From Mesobacillus sp. AQ2 (GTDB lineage Bacteria; Bacillota; Bacilli; Bacillales; Cytobacillaceae): a DNA stretch of 64,000 nt. A model generated the notes under the pieces. It was not told the origin of the DNA. It searched no databases and saw only the letters and a list, made by a program, of their open reading frames with translations. Of this stretch, positions 10,194-19,110 are shown in pieces. The stretch lies in NCBI RefSeq assembly GCF_030122805.1, contig NZ_CP126080.1:687001-751000 (forward strand), written 5' to 3'. Position 1 is the first letter of the stretch; each line of letters opens with the position of its first letter. The position numbers and the translations under genes are program-made.

Positions 10194-12314
10194 ATGTATA
10201 TTTCAGCAAGAGAGAGACAGGTTTTAGAAATCTTGCTGACTGAAAAAGAAGAAATGACAGTGAAAGATCTCGCAGACAGGATTGGTGTAAGCGGAAGGAC
10301 CGTTCATCGGGATTTGAAAAATATAGAAGATATCCTGGCGGAATATGAGCTTACCTTGCTGAAAAAAGCTGGGGTCGGCGTCCAAATATCTGGTGACCCA
10401 GAGAAAATACATCAATTGGAGCTTTTCCTGTTTAATCTTTTTCACACAGAATATACTCCAGACGAACGGCAGACAATCATCCTGTGTGAACTGTTGGAAA
10501 CAAAGGGTCCGGTGAAGCTGCTCGGACTGGCCAATGACCTTAACGTCACGATTGCCACTGTCAGCACAGATTTATCAAAATTAGAGGACAAGCTGGAATC
10601 CTTCGGTTTGAGCCTGATTAGAAAAAGAGGGTATGGAGTCGAACTTGAGGGAGACGAAGCTGCAAAAAGGCGGGCTATGAGATACCTGATTTCGGCTCAT
10701 CTGGATGAATCAGAAATCCTTTCCCTTGCAAGGGAGACCATCCAAAAGCGATCAACCCAGCAATTGAACACAATTTCTGATAGGCTGTTGGGCCTGGTCG
10801 AAAAGCAGAAGCTGCTGATTGTTGAAAAAGTAGTGGATTCCATCATACAGGAGCTGCCTTTTGCAATGGCGGACAGTGCCTATATTGGACTGGTTGTCCA
10901 TCTTGCTCTGGCAATCGAAAGAATCCAAAAAGGTGAAGGAATTGCCATTAATCCATCTTATATGGAGGATCAGCAATCCTCAAAGGAATATAAATTCGCC
11001 GAAAAAATCGTTGCCCAATTGGAGCAGGTTTTCAATATCGGAATTCCTGAAGCAGAAGTGGCATACATCACCATGCACCTTAAGGGCGCGAAGCTAAGAC
11101 ATGATAATGAGTATCTGATGGAAGAATCAAACATGCAGGTTGCGCTAAAGGCGAAGCACCTGATTGATTATGTTGAAAAAAAAGTAGAAACAGAACTATC
11201 GGCGAACCATTCATTATTTGAAGGGCTGGTCATGCATTTGAAGCCAGCGATGTACCGTATCAAACAGGGGATGGGCATCAGTAACCCTTTAACAGAGAAG
11301 GTTAAAAAGGATTATCCTAAACTGTTCTCGATCGTTAAACAGGCGGTAGAGGAAGTTTTCCCGGAACATCATGTTCCTGATGAGGAAGTTGGTTACCTTG
11401 TCATGCATTTTGGTGCAGCAGTACTGGGGCGCAGGGAACTTGCTGACTTTAAAACACTGGTCATCTGCTCGAGCGGCATCGGCACATCTAAAATGCTTGT
11501 CACCAGACTGCAAAAGGAATTTCCGGAGCTGAAGAATGTCCAAAATGTATCAGTCATGGAATTCAAAAAGTTGAAGCAATCTGATTACCAGCTCGTCATT
11601 TCGACGATTCCAATTCCTGATTACAATGACTACATCATTGTCAGTCCAATGCTGAACAAGGACGAAATTGAAAAGATTCGTTCTTTCATCAATAAATATA
11701 AAATCATCAACCGTTCCGATCGCAGTCTTCCTTTTTCGAGCCAAAAAACTGGAAAGACAAAAAACGCAATAAATTTCATTGAAGAACTGCAAACTGTTCA
11801 AAAATATAGTGAAACGATCTCAAAACTTCTTTTGGGTTTTGAATTGGTTAAAATAAGGGAACGGAAAACTACTGATGAAATCCTAAATCAGGCTGTTCAA
11901 CAGCTATACCGGAAAAAGGCAGTAGAACATATCGATCTTGTGGTAGATGCGCTGAAAGCAAGGGAACAATTAGGGGGATTAGGTATTCCGGGTACTGCAA
12001 TGGCACTTTTTCATGCCCGTTCCCCGGGCGTCATTCGCTCGAGCTTCACGATTTATTCTCTGGAGCATCCCGTCATCACTGCTGGCATGGATGGTTCCCC
12101 AATGGGAGTCAGATTCCTGCTCTTGATGCTTTCTCCTGAGGAACCTGATGAAAAAACGCTTGAGGCGCTTAGCCATTTAAGTTCGTTGCTGATTGAAAGT
12201 GAAGAAAGTACAGCAATTTTCGAATCTAATGATGAAAATCAAATTTCATCCTATCTATCAACCAGATTCGAGCAATTTTTCACCGAAAAAATAGAACAAC
12301 TAAGGAGTGTATGA
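10194..12314 (+). CDS. mtlR: Mannitol operon transcriptional activator MtlR (PRD regulator)
   Basis: DNA-binding activator of the mannitol genes whose activity is set by PTS phosphorylation. The 706-residue protein has an N-terminal helix-turn-helix (VKDLADRIGVSGRTVHRDL), a second helical DNA-binding segment, two PRD domains (about residues 190-400, with VVHLALAIERI and YITMHLKGAK), an EIIB-Gat-like domain (LVICSSGIGTSKML, phosphocysteine) and a C-terminal EIIA-like domain (ALFHARSPGV). This is the standard MtlR architecture and length. I use the ATG at 10194, preceded by GGGGGTGAC at 10181-10189; an upstream GTG at 10185 lies inside that ribosome binding site. The stop overlaps the mtlF ATG. 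Confidence 0.95.
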   Translation: MYISARERQVLEILLTEKEEMTVKDLADRIGVSGRTVHRDLKNIEDILAEYELTLLKKAGVGVQISGDPEKIHQLELFLFNLFHTEYTPDERQTIILCELLETKGPVKLLGLANDLNVTIATVSTDLSKLEDKLESFGLSLIRKRGYGVELEGDEAAKRRAMRYLISAHLDESEILSLARETIQKRSTQQLNTISDRLLGLVEKQKLLIVEKVVDSIIQELPFAMADSAYIGLVVHLALAIERIQKGEGIAINPSYMEDQQSSKEYKFAEKIVAQLEQVFNIGIPEAEVAYITMHLKGAKLRHDNEYLMEESNMQVALKAKHLIDYVEKKVETELSANHSLFEGLVMHLKPAMYRIKQGMGISNPLTEKVKKDYPKLFSIVKQAVEEVFPEHHVPDEEVGYLVMHFGAAVLGRRELADFKTLVICSSGIGTSKMLVTRLQKEFPELKNVQNVSVMEFKKLKQSDYQLVISTIPIPDYNDYIIVSPMLNKDEIEKIRSFINKYKIINRSDRSLPFSSQKTGKTKNAINFIEELQTVQKYSETISKLLLGFELVKIRERKTTDEILNQAVQQLYRKKAVEHIDLVVDALKAREQLGGLGIPGTAMALFHARSPGVIRSSFTIYSLEHPVITAGMDGSPMGVRFLLLMLSPEEPDEKTLEALSHLSSLLIESEESTAIFESNDENQISSYLSTRFEQFFTEKIEQLRSV

Positions 12315-12751
12315 ACATGTCATCAATTTTAACGAAAGATAACATTCTATTAAATAAGTCTCTTAACACAAAGGAAGAAGCAATCAAGCTGACAGGCAGT
12401 GTCCTGGTCGAAAGAGGATATGTCGAACCTAGTTACATTGAAAAAATGATGGAAAGGGAAGAGCTTACATCAACTTATATGGGGAATTTCGTAGCGATTC
12501 CGCACGGCACGGAGGATTCCAAGCAGTTTGTTAAAGAATCTGGCATTTCGTTTGTACAGGTGCCAGAAGGCGTCGATTTCGGAGGAGGAAATATTGTCAA
12601 GCTTCTGATCGGTATTGCTGGCAAAAACGATGAGCACCTGAGCATCTTATCTAATATTGCGATCGTTTGCTCTGAAGAGGAAAATATCGAAAAGCTTATT
12701 TCAGCAAAATCACCAGAAGAAATTATAGAGATTTTTGAAGGAGTAAACTAA
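12311..12751 (+). CDS. mtlF: PTS mannitol-specific enzyme IIA, MtlF
   Basis: Soluble phosphocarrier that takes phosphate from HPr and passes it to the IIB domain of MtlA. The 146-residue protein has the active histidine His65 in VAIPHGTED and the usual EIIA mannitol/fructose fold sequence (LLIGIAGKNDEHLSILSNIA). It starts with an ATG overlapping the mtlR stop (ATGA), with AAGGAGTG just upstream. Two bases separate its stop from mtlD, so mtlR-mtlF-mtlD is one tight operon. Confidence 0.97.
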   Translation: MNMSSILTKDNILLNKSLNTKEEAIKLTGSVLVERGYVEPSYIEKMMEREELTSTYMGNFVAIPHGTEDSKQFVKESGISFVQVPEGVDFGGGNIVKLLIGIAGKNDEHLSILSNIAIVCSEEENIEKLISAKSPEEIIEIFEGVN

Positions 12752-12752
12752 T

Positions 12753-13910
12753 ATGCTGGCAGTACACTTTGGAGCTGGGAATATCGGGCGGGGCTTTATC
12801 GGGAATTTATTATATCACTCAGGCTATGAAACGGTTTTTGTAGACGTTAACGCTGAAATTGTTAATTTGCTTAATGAAAAGAATGAGTATAAAGTGGTTC
12901 TCGCAGAGCCTGGCCAACAAGAAGATATCATTAAGAATGTCAGAGCCATCAACAGCGCAGAGAATCCGGATCAAGTGATTCAGGCAATTGCAGAGGCCGA
13001 TTTGGTAACAACTGCGATTGGGCCGAATATTCTTCCTTTGATTTCGGGATTGGTAGCTGAGGGCCTGCGCAAAAGGGCTGCGCAGTCTGACAGACCGCTG
13101 AACATCATTGCATGTGAGAATATGATTGGCGGAAGTTCCCTTTTAAAAGAGAAGGTATTTGAGAAGTTATCGGAAGAGGAAATCGCTCAGTTTGACGGCC
13201 AGTTCGGATTCCCGGATTCAGCTGTCGACCGGATTGTCCCGAACCAGACGAATGAAGATAAATTGATGGTGAAGGTAGAACCATTCTATGAATGGGTAGT
13301 AGAAGAAACAAAGCTTGTCGGCGGTAAGCCGGAAATAAAGGGAATCACCTATGTTCAGGACCTGGTCCCTTATATTGAACGTAAATTGTTCACAGTAAAT
13401 ACGGGCCATGCACTGGCAGCCTATTTTGGTTATTACTTCGGGGAAGAAACCATTAATCAGGCAATGGAAAACCCGCATATCCGTGAGCTGGTTGAAGGTG
13501 CGCTGAACGAAAGCGGCGAGTTTCTAGTCAAGAAGTACGGATTCAATGCTGAAGATCACGCTAAATACATTCAAAAGATTCTTCAGCGCTTCTCTAATTC
13601 GCACATCGTCGATGAAGTGACAAGGGTCGGCCGTTCCCCAATCAGGAAACTCGGTCCGAATGACCGCCTTGTAAGTCCGGCAAGACAGTATTTCGAAGTA
13701 GTCGCCAAAGAACCTGTCAACCTGCTAAAAGGAGTAGCCGCAGCTTTCTTATACGATTTCCAGGGTGACGAAGAGGCAGTTAAAATCCAGAACACAATTG
13801 AGGAAAATGGGTTTGAAAAAGCAATCGAAACTTTTACCCAGATTTCCCCGGAATCACCACTTTTCAACATTATAGTAGAACAGTATAAACGTTTGAAGGA
13901 AAGTAAATAA
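12753..13910 (+). CDS. mtlD: Mannitol-1-phosphate 5-dehydrogenase MtlD
   Basis: Oxidises mannitol-1-phosphate to fructose-6-phosphate with NAD+, linking mannitol uptake to glycolysis. The 385-residue protein opens with the Rossmann motif HFGAGNIGRGF, and has the polyol-dehydrogenase sequences NMIGGS, VDRIVPNQ and the catalytic-region KLFTVNTGHALAAYFG. Length and sequence are standard for the family. It is the last gene of the mtlRFD operon and is followed by a strong terminator. Confidence 0.97.
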   Translation: MLAVHFGAGNIGRGFIGNLLYHSGYETVFVDVNAEIVNLLNEKNEYKVVLAEPGQQEDIIKNVRAINSAENPDQVIQAIAEADLVTTAIGPNILPLISGLVAEGLRKRAAQSDRPLNIIACENMIGGSSLLKEKVFEKLSEEEIAQFDGQFGFPDSAVDRIVPNQTNEDKLMVKVEPFYEWVVEETKLVGGKPEIKGITYVQDLVPYIERKLFTVNTGHALAAYFGYYFGEETINQAMENPHIRELVEGALNESGEFLVKKYGFNAEDHAKYIQKILQRFSNSHIVDEVTRVGRSPIRKLGPNDRLVSPARQYFEVVAKEPVNLLKGVAAAFLYDFQGDEEAVKIQNTIEENGFEKAIETFTQISPESPLFNIIVEQYKRLKESK

Positions 13911-13914
13911 GAAC

Positions 13915-13981
13915 GAGGACGGTTCTTCTGGTTCATGAAATGGTGAAATAGCCAAACATGAAATCGAGAACCGTCTTTTCT
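13915..13981 (+). terminator. mtlD terminator
   Basis: GAGGACGGTTCT pairs with AGAACCGTC and is followed by TTTTC; an inner TTCATG/CATGAA pair extends the hairpin. The arms carry the GGACGGTTC word that recurs at several intergenic sites in the window. Confidence 0.8.
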
Positions 13982-13991
13982 TTAGAAGTAT

Positions 13992-14077
13992 AGTGCCAGT
14001 TCATGGGGAAACCGGTGCTTTTTTTTACTCAACTATCTTCACCAGAGCATGGGACGTAACCGATGCTTCTTTTTTCA
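13992..14077 (+). repeat. Two further terminator-like hairpins after mtlD
   Basis: AGTGCC...GGTGC with an eight-base T-run (13992-14028), then AGAGCATGGG...ATGCTTC with TTTTTT (about 14044-14077). The second holds GCATGGGACGTA, which recurs at 37660-37671 and, with two extra bases, in the ycnI terminator at 16536. They look like members of a dispersed repeat family built on terminator-like hairpins. Confidence 0.5.
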
Positions 14078-14187
14078 TATGTAGGGATTAATTCATAATG
14101 AGTTAAAATATGTATTTCATTAGACAGCAGAACAGTCCCTTTGTAGCGAAAAGCACTGTGCCTATGTTTTTTACCATAAACCTTGTA

Positions 14188-14217
14188 TTGATAGTATATA
14201 ATATCAAGTGATACACT
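14188..14217 (+). promoter_or_regulatory. ycnJ promoter region with overlapping palindromes
   Basis: TTGATA, eight bases, TATCAA (14188-14207) overlaps a TATAAT box at 14197-14202, and AGTGATACACT (14207-14217) follows at once. A palindrome over the -10 box is typical of a repressor site. In Bacillus subtilis the copper-responsive YcnK represses ycnJ, but no ycnK is next to these genes here, so the binding protein is unknown. The sequence is AT-rich, which weakens the case. Confidence 0.4.
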
Positions 14218-14258
14218 ATTGCGTATGTGAGTTTTGAAAAAAGCAGGTGATATTGATC

Positions 14259-15845
14259 GTGTCCAATCGAAATGCCATTAGTAATCTTTTTATTTTATGT
14301 TTTATTATATTCACTTTTATGGTTCCCCAAGAGGCCTTTGCCCATGCGACGCTAAAGAAGGCTGAGCCTGCCCCTGATAGTGAATTAACAGATACCCCGG
14401 CAAAGATTGTTCTGACTTTCGATGAAAGACTTGAAAATGAACTCTATTCTATTAAGGTTTTTAATGAAAAAGGGGAAAGGGTGGTCAACGGCAAGCCGGA
14501 GATGAGCAAGAATCAAAAATTCATCACGCAGCCTTTGCCTGACCTGCCAGACGGGAATTATGTCATTTCCTATAGTGTCATTTCAGCGGATGGCCATCCC
14601 ATAAAGAGTTCTTATGTCGTCTCAATAGGGGAAGAAACGGTTTTCAAAAGGGATATTAACCAGCAGGTCCTGGAAAAGCAAGAGAGCTCGGCTGCAGTTA
14701 ATGTATTGAAGTCGTCGGTGAGGATCCTGTTTTATATGTCAATGATCCTGACGACTGGCTGGATCATATGGGGAGCCATACATACTTTGGAAAAAGAAAT
14801 GAAGCCATCCTTTAGACAGCGGGCGTTTCGATTGCAAATTGCCCTGTTGATCACCACTGTGGGATTGGTATTCGTCCAATTATCCGATTTGGTTGATCAC
14901 TGGACACTGACTGAAATCGGGTCGGTTCTGACAGGGACAACAGTCGGGTTGTCCCTGGTCGCTTCTGTGCTTTTGTCTCTATTAGGTTTACCGCTACTGC
15001 TTCGTTTCAAATGGCTCGACTTGATTTGGGTATTGGCGGTGATGTCAGCAAAGAGTTTTAACGGACATGCTGCCGCCTTTGAAACGGAAATCCGCTCGAT
15101 GTCATTGCAGCTGGATGTCGTCCATTTACTCGCAGCCGCGATATGGGCAGGAGGCATCCTGTATATTCTGGCCTACTGGAAAAAGCAGAGGGAACACGTT
15201 GGCCAATTCCTTCCATTCTTTTCGCAGGTTGCTCTGATCAGCATGCTGATCCTGATTTTAACGGGAGTGTCTTACACGTTAATCTTCTTGCCGGAGCTCA
15301 ATTATCTGCTCCATGCACTATGGGGAAAACTGCTTCTAGTCAAAGTTGGCCTGGTCACACTTGTGTTCATGATTGGCGCACTTTTACGCCATAGTATGAA
15401 AAAGAAAAAAGAAGGTTCACTCAGCATCCTGGTGAAAATCGATTTCAGTGTGATGGTCATCATTTTAGGGATTGTTGGTGTCTTAACCCACTTGAATCCA
15501 CTTCCGGAAAATGAACCTTTGGATTGGAAAAATGAAGATCAATATATTGATTTCACGACATCTATCTCACCGAAGGCACCTGGCTACAATCATTTTAAAG
15601 TGACCGCAAATGCGCAGAAAGAAAACCTGGAGATTAAAAGGATTGAACTATTTTTAATCTATCAAGACAACCTTGAAATCCAACCGATTCAAGTTCCTTT
15701 TTCCGAAATCGAACAATCCAGGAAAGTCCAATTCAAGATTAATGGCTCGTATCTGCCAATTGAAGGGAACTGGACAGCGGAGCTTCGAATAGTAGATTCC
15801 GAGGATAATGAAAAGGTGTTTCATAAGGATTTTATTGTTTATTAA
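14259..15845 (+). CDS. ycnJ: CopC/CopD fusion copper-uptake protein YcnJ
   Basis: Membrane protein for copper acquisition. The product of about 528 residues has a signal segment, then a CopC domain outside the cell starting with the metal-binding AHATLKKAEPAPDSEL and including SADGHPIKSSYVVSIG, then a CopD domain of about eight membrane helices (about residues 150-420), then a C-terminal outer beta domain (about 425-528). Size and order match YcnJ of Bacillus subtilis (about 541 residues). I prefer the GTG at 14259, since AGGTG at 14245-14249 is well spaced from it and overlaps the alternative GTG at 14247; a TTG at 14253 is also possible. It is followed after 24 bp by ycnI. Confidence 0.9.
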   Translation: MSNRNAISNLFILCFIIFTFMVPQEAFAHATLKKAEPAPDSELTDTPAKIVLTFDERLENELYSIKVFNEKGERVVNGKPEMSKNQKFITQPLPDLPDGNYVISYSVISADGHPIKSSYVVSIGEETVFKRDINQQVLEKQESSAAVNVLKSSVRILFYMSMILTTGWIIWGAIHTLEKEMKPSFRQRAFRLQIALLITTVGLVFVQLSDLVDHWTLTEIGSVLTGTTVGLSLVASVLLSLLGLPLLLRFKWLDLIWVLAVMSAKSFNGHAAAFETEIRSMSLQLDVVHLLAAAIWAGGILYILAYWKKQREHVGQFLPFFSQVALISMLILILTGVSYTLIFLPELNYLLHALWGKLLLVKVGLVTLVFMIGALLRHSMKKKKEGSLSILVKIDFSVMVIILGIVGVLTHLNPLPENEPLDWKNEDQYIDFTTSISPKAPGYNHFKVTANAQKENLEIKRIELFLIYQDNLEIQPIQVPFSEIEQSRKVQFKINGSYLPIEGNWTAELRIVDSEDNEKVFHKDFIVY

Positions 15846-15869
15846 AATGAAGATATAGGAGATTTCAAG

Positions 15870-16523
15870 ATGAAAAAACTTTTAATTTTAGGCATCGCAA
15901 TGATTGGTGCAATCATACTTTTTGCCGGTGCGGCAAGCGCGCATGTATCCGTTCAGCCTCAGGAGACTTCACAAGGGAATTATGAAGTCTTCACTGTCCG
16001 GATTCCTTCTGAAAAAGAGGATGCCCAAACGACGAAAGTGGAAGTGAAATTCCCTGAAGAGGTGAACATCACCCGCTTTGAAGACAAACCAGGCTGGACA
16101 TATGAAGTGCAAAAAGATGACACTGGAAAAATAACAAGTGTTGTGTGGGCAGCGGAAGAAAAAGGCCTGTCAGCAACTGAATTCGTTCAATTCAACATCC
16201 AGGGAAAAGTTGGCGATGAAGCGACTGAAATCGTTTGGAAAGCCTATCAAACCTACAGCGATGGCAGTACAGTGGAATGGATCGGGGCACCTGACGCAGA
16301 CAAGCCAGCTTCAGTGACAACAGTAAATCCCGCTGATGGATCTTCGGATCACGGACATGGAGCTGCAGCAGCTGAGCCATCCAAAGACCACAATGCTGCT
16401 GGAGACCTAGCAAATGACACGGAAGCAAAATCGGCAACAAACAATTTGCCGCTTTACCTTTCGATCGCTGCTTTGATTGCAGGATTGCTGGCACTGGTTA
16501 TTTCTTTGAAAAAAAGAGGATAA
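15870..16523 (+). CDS. ycnI: YcnI-family copper-binding membrane-anchored protein (DUF1775)
   Basis: An exported copper-binding protein of 217 residues. The signal peptide ends at ASA, leaving an N-terminal histidine (HVSVQPQETSQG), which in this family helps hold Cu(II) together with a conserved Trp (here WTYEV or WIGAPDADKPASV). A DUF1775 beta domain fills about residues 25-150. A His-containing linker (DHGHGAAAAEPSKDH) follows, then a C-terminal membrane helix (about 190-210) and a basic tail. It is co-transcribed with ycnJ and probably hands copper to it. Confidence 0.92.
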   Translation: MKKLLILGIAMIGAIILFAGAASAHVSVQPQETSQGNYEVFTVRIPSEKEDAQTTKVEVKFPEEVNITRFEDKPGWTYEVQKDDTGKITSVVWAAEEKGLSATEFVQFNIQGKVGDEATEIVWKAYQTYSDGSTVEWIGAPDADKPASVTTVNPADGSSDHGHGAAAAEPSKDHNAAGDLANDTEAKSATNNLPLYLSIAALIAGLLALVISLKKRG

Positions 16524-16531
16524 TTTGAAGA

Positions 16532-16565
16532 GGGAGCATGGGGGACGTACCCTGTGCTCCCTTTT
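16532..16565 (+). terminator. ycnJ-ycnI terminator
   Basis: GGGAGCATGGGG pairs imperfectly with CCCTGTGCTCCC and is followed by TTTT. The loop side contains GGACGTA, the same word as in the hairpins after mtlD and near 37665. Confidence 0.8.
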
Positions 16566-16585
16566 GGCGTTAATGGGCCTGAAAT

Positions 16586-16879
16586 CTATCTTGTTATTCC
16601 AAGGCCCGTATCGCCATATTGATAATAAAAATAAAACAAGAAAAATATAGTGTTGGTGATTAACGACATATTGAAAAGAGATTTTGAAACTCTTATTTTC
16701 CACAGTGAAAATACAATGAAGAAATTGATCAGCACAGGCACAAACGTATAGGTCATTCTTTCATCGATGAGAGAAAGTGCGTCTGGACTCAGCCAGTAAA
16801 CGAATCGATCAGACAGCTGTGCAATGACGGAAAAAATGATGAGGAACCAAAATATAAACAAAAGAATTGCTTTTTTCAT
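16586..16879 (-). CDS. Small membrane protein, unknown function
   Basis: A 97-residue protein with three likely membrane helices (residues about 4-22, 45-62 and 68-87) and a short outer loop around LSDRFVYWLSPDALS. GGGGGAT lies 3-9 bases before the ATG. The gene starts 19 bp after the AlkD-like gene on the same strand, so the two may form an operon. I do not recognise the family. Confidence 0.6.
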   Translation of the reverse strand: MKKAILLFIFWFLIIFSVIAQLSDRFVYWLSPDALSLIDERMTYTFVPVLINFFIVFSLWKIRVSKSLFNMSLITNTIFFLFYFYYQYGDTGLGITR

Positions 16880-16898
16880 GAATCCCCCAGCTCTCTAA

Positions 16899-17573
16899 TT
16901 AATCTACCTTCAAATGCTTCAATGCTTCTCTCCGGCTCAAGTTTGACAGAGGGTATGTATTGGTTATTTCGATCACTTTCTCCGGGTCTTGTTTAGCGTA
17001 CTCCCTTAATGCCCAGCCAATCGCTTTGTTGATAAAGAATTCCTTGGTGTGGCATGTTCTTGAGATGATATCCTCTAGCATAGCCACGTCCGTTTTTTCT
17101 TTATATCCCAGTTGGAATAAGATACAGGAGCGGATCAGCCAGATGTTCTCGGAGGCAATCCACCTGTCGACGATTGGCTGCCTGGTATGTGGGAATTTTT
17201 CAAGATAATAACCGAAATGTTTTTTCGCAATATGGTCGATCGTGTCCCACCAGGGCTTGGTCGTGATGATGTATTTTAACAGGGAAAGATCCTTTTCTGT
17301 GAACTGTTTCTTCATTAAATCCAACAAGAGAAGGCCGGCCATCTGCATCTCTCTTTCTTCCAGCTCCCAGAGGGAAGTGATGACCTGGTGTAATTCTTCT
17401 TTAGCTGGCAGGCCATGATTTTTCACGTGCTGTTTGAATACTTCTTTCAGCTGCGGCGCTCTCAAACCAATAAAGCTGAACTGATTCCGCATGTAATTGG
17501 ATAGCCTGATTGCTTCTTCTTCATTCTGGTGTTTTAAAGCAGCCTGGTATAAAGCTTCAACATAGTTTTCCAT
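16899..17573 (-). CDS. DNA alkylation repair protein, AlkD-like
   Basis: A DNA glycosylase of the AlkD superfamily (HEAT-like helical repeats), which removes bulky or positively charged alkylated purines. The 224-residue protein is about the length of Bacillus cereus AlkD (237). Family landmarks are TTKPWWDTIDHIA (aromatic and acidic residues at the active cleft), ENIWLIRSCILFQ, and FINKAIGWALREYAKQDP. It is a cytoplasmic protein with no signal. Its neighbour on the same strand is a small membrane protein with no clear link to repair. Specificity (AlkC, AlkD or a third subfamily) cannot be settled by eye. Confidence 0.88.
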   Translation of the reverse strand: MENYVEALYQAALKHQNEEEAIRLSNYMRNQFSFIGLRAPQLKEVFKQHVKNHGLPAKEELHQVITSLWELEEREMQMAGLLLLDLMKKQFTEKDLSLLKYIITTKPWWDTIDHIAKKHFGYYLEKFPHTRQPIVDRWIASENIWLIRSCILFQLGYKEKTDVAMLEDIISRTCHTKEFFINKAIGWALREYAKQDPEKVIEITNTYPLSNLSRREALKHLKVD

Positions 17574-17720
17574 ATAAGTTCCACCAATTTCATGTTTTAT
17601 TGTCTTTTATCAAAGGGCGGCTCTATCTCTTACCGAGTCATCCCACAAATAGCATTTTACATACTTTTCCTTTCCCTGAGCAACCTATAAAAAAATGAAT
17701 GGAGATCAGGGGGCTTCACA

Positions 17721-18926
17721 ATGAATTTGGATGATGTGATTTTAGCGCGTGAAAAAATGAAGGGGATTGTGCATTCGACCCCTCTTGATTATTCTAAAAC
17801 ATTTAGCACCCTCTCGAATAATGAAATTTTCTTGAAGCTTGAAAATCTGCAAAAGACAGGTTCCTTCAAGGTGAGAGGCTCATATAACAAATTGATTTCT
17901 TTGTCACCTGAAGAGCTTCAAAAGGGAGTGGTGGCGGCTTCTGCGGGAAACCATGCTCAGGGTGTTGCGTATTCGAGCCAGATGCTTGGCATTCCATGTA
18001 CCATTGTCATGCCGAAAGGGGCTCCTCTTAGCAAAGTGCTGGCAACGCGGCAATATGGTGCCGAAGTCATCCTGGAAGGTGCCGTTTTTGATGAAGCTCT
18101 GGCCTATGCACTGGAGCTGAAAGACAAGCTTGGCGCTACTTTTATCCATGCCTTTGATGATGAGGCAGTCATTGCCGGGCAGGGAACAGTAGGATTAGAG
18201 ATTCTTGATCAGCTTCCAGACGTTGAGGCGATCATCTGCCCTGTTGGCGGAGGCGGCCTTATAGCAGGTGTTGCGATGGCGGTAAAGGAGAAGAATCCTG
18301 AAATTAAGGTATATGGAGTCCAGACACTCGCTTGTCCGAGCATGAAACAGTCATTAAAAGAAAACCGGCCAGTTGCTGTTGAAGCTGCTCCCACAATGGC
18401 AGATGGAATTGCTGTCCAGAAACCCGGGCAGAAGACTTTTGATATCATTAGGGAGTATGTTGATGGCATTTTTTGTGTGGATGAAATGGAAATCGCCAGG
18501 ACCATGCTTCTCGTCCTGGAGAGGAACAAACTGCTGGTTGAAGGATCGGGGGCAAGTCCGCTTGCAGCATTGCTATATGACAAGGTGAATCTCAGCGGCA
18601 AGAAGATTGCTGCAATTTTAAGCGGGGGAAATGTAGATGTCAATTTCATCTCCCGCATTATTGAACGCGGGTTGGTTGAATCAGGAAGATTTGCACATTT
18701 TACGATGACCTTAAAAGATAAGCCTGGAGAATTACAAAGAGTGTTAAGTTCCGTAACCGAGATGGACGCGAACGTGCAATTTGTCAATCTGCACCGGATC
18801 GGCAAGCATATCTATCCGGGTTATGCGCTGGTGGAAATCTCAGTAGAAACAAAAGACCATGCACATATCGAGCAGCTTTATAAGACTCTAAAGAGCCAGG
18901 GGTATCAGCTGCAATTAGAGGAATAA
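17721..18926 (+). CDS. ilvA: Threonine ammonia-lyase (threonine dehydratase) with C-terminal ACT domain
   Basis: PLP enzyme that deaminates threonine to 2-oxobutanoate, the first step of isoleucine synthesis. The 401-residue protein has the PLP lysine Lys50 in GSFKVRGSYNK, the AASAGNHAQG loop, the phosphate-binding PVGGGGLIAG, and SGGNVDVNFISRIIERG before a single ACT-like domain (about residues 325-401, FTMTLKDKPGELQRVL). This single-ACT form is shared by biosynthetic and catabolic (TdcB-like) members, so the pathway role is likely but not certain. AGATCAGGGGG lies before the ATG. It stands alone, away from the ilv-leu operon. Confidence 0.93.
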   Translation: MNLDDVILAREKMKGIVHSTPLDYSKTFSTLSNNEIFLKLENLQKTGSFKVRGSYNKLISLSPEELQKGVVAASAGNHAQGVAYSSQMLGIPCTIVMPKGAPLSKVLATRQYGAEVILEGAVFDEALAYALELKDKLGATFIHAFDDEAVIAGQGTVGLEILDQLPDVEAIICPVGGGGLIAGVAMAVKEKNPEIKVYGVQTLACPSMKQSLKENRPVAVEAAPTMADGIAVQKPGQKTFDIIREYVDGIFCVDEMEIARTMLLVLERNKLLVEGSGASPLAALLYDKVNLSGKKIAAILSGGNVDVNFISRIIERGLVESGRFAHFTMTLKDKPGELQRVLSSVTEMDANVQFVNLHRIGKHIYPGYALVEISVETKDHAHIEQLYKTLKSQGYQLQLEE

Positions 18927-19000
18927 CCATGAGACCTGGGACGGTATCAGGTCTATATAAGAATAACTATTTAGGTTTCCTGCTGAGACAGCGGAACCTT

Positions 19001-19099
19001 TTATTTTTTTCTCCTCCTCTGTTTCTCCAGGTAAAGAGCCATGCCTATGTATATGCAAAACAGTAGAAACAGGAATAAGGGAGTGGACAGTGTATCCAT
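19001..19099 (-). CDS. 32-residue single-helix membrane peptide
   Basis: The protein starts MDTLSTPLF, has one hydrophobic helix (LFLFLLFCIYIGMALYL) and a very basic tail (EKQRRRKK). The ribosome binding site is ideal: TAGGAGGTGATTCG ends directly before the ATG, and its first bases are the stop codon of the gene upstream. This tight coupling to the 62-residue membrane protein argues that it is translated. I do not recognise it. Confidence 0.6.
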   Translation of the reverse strand: MDTLSTPLFLFLLFCIYIGMALYLEKQRRRKK

Positions 19100-19110
19100 C
19101 GAATCACCTC

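Noticed and set aside
18209..18805. 198-residue minus-strand ORF inside ilvA
   Set aside because: It is a shadow of a complete ilvA gene with all PLP-enzyme motifs.
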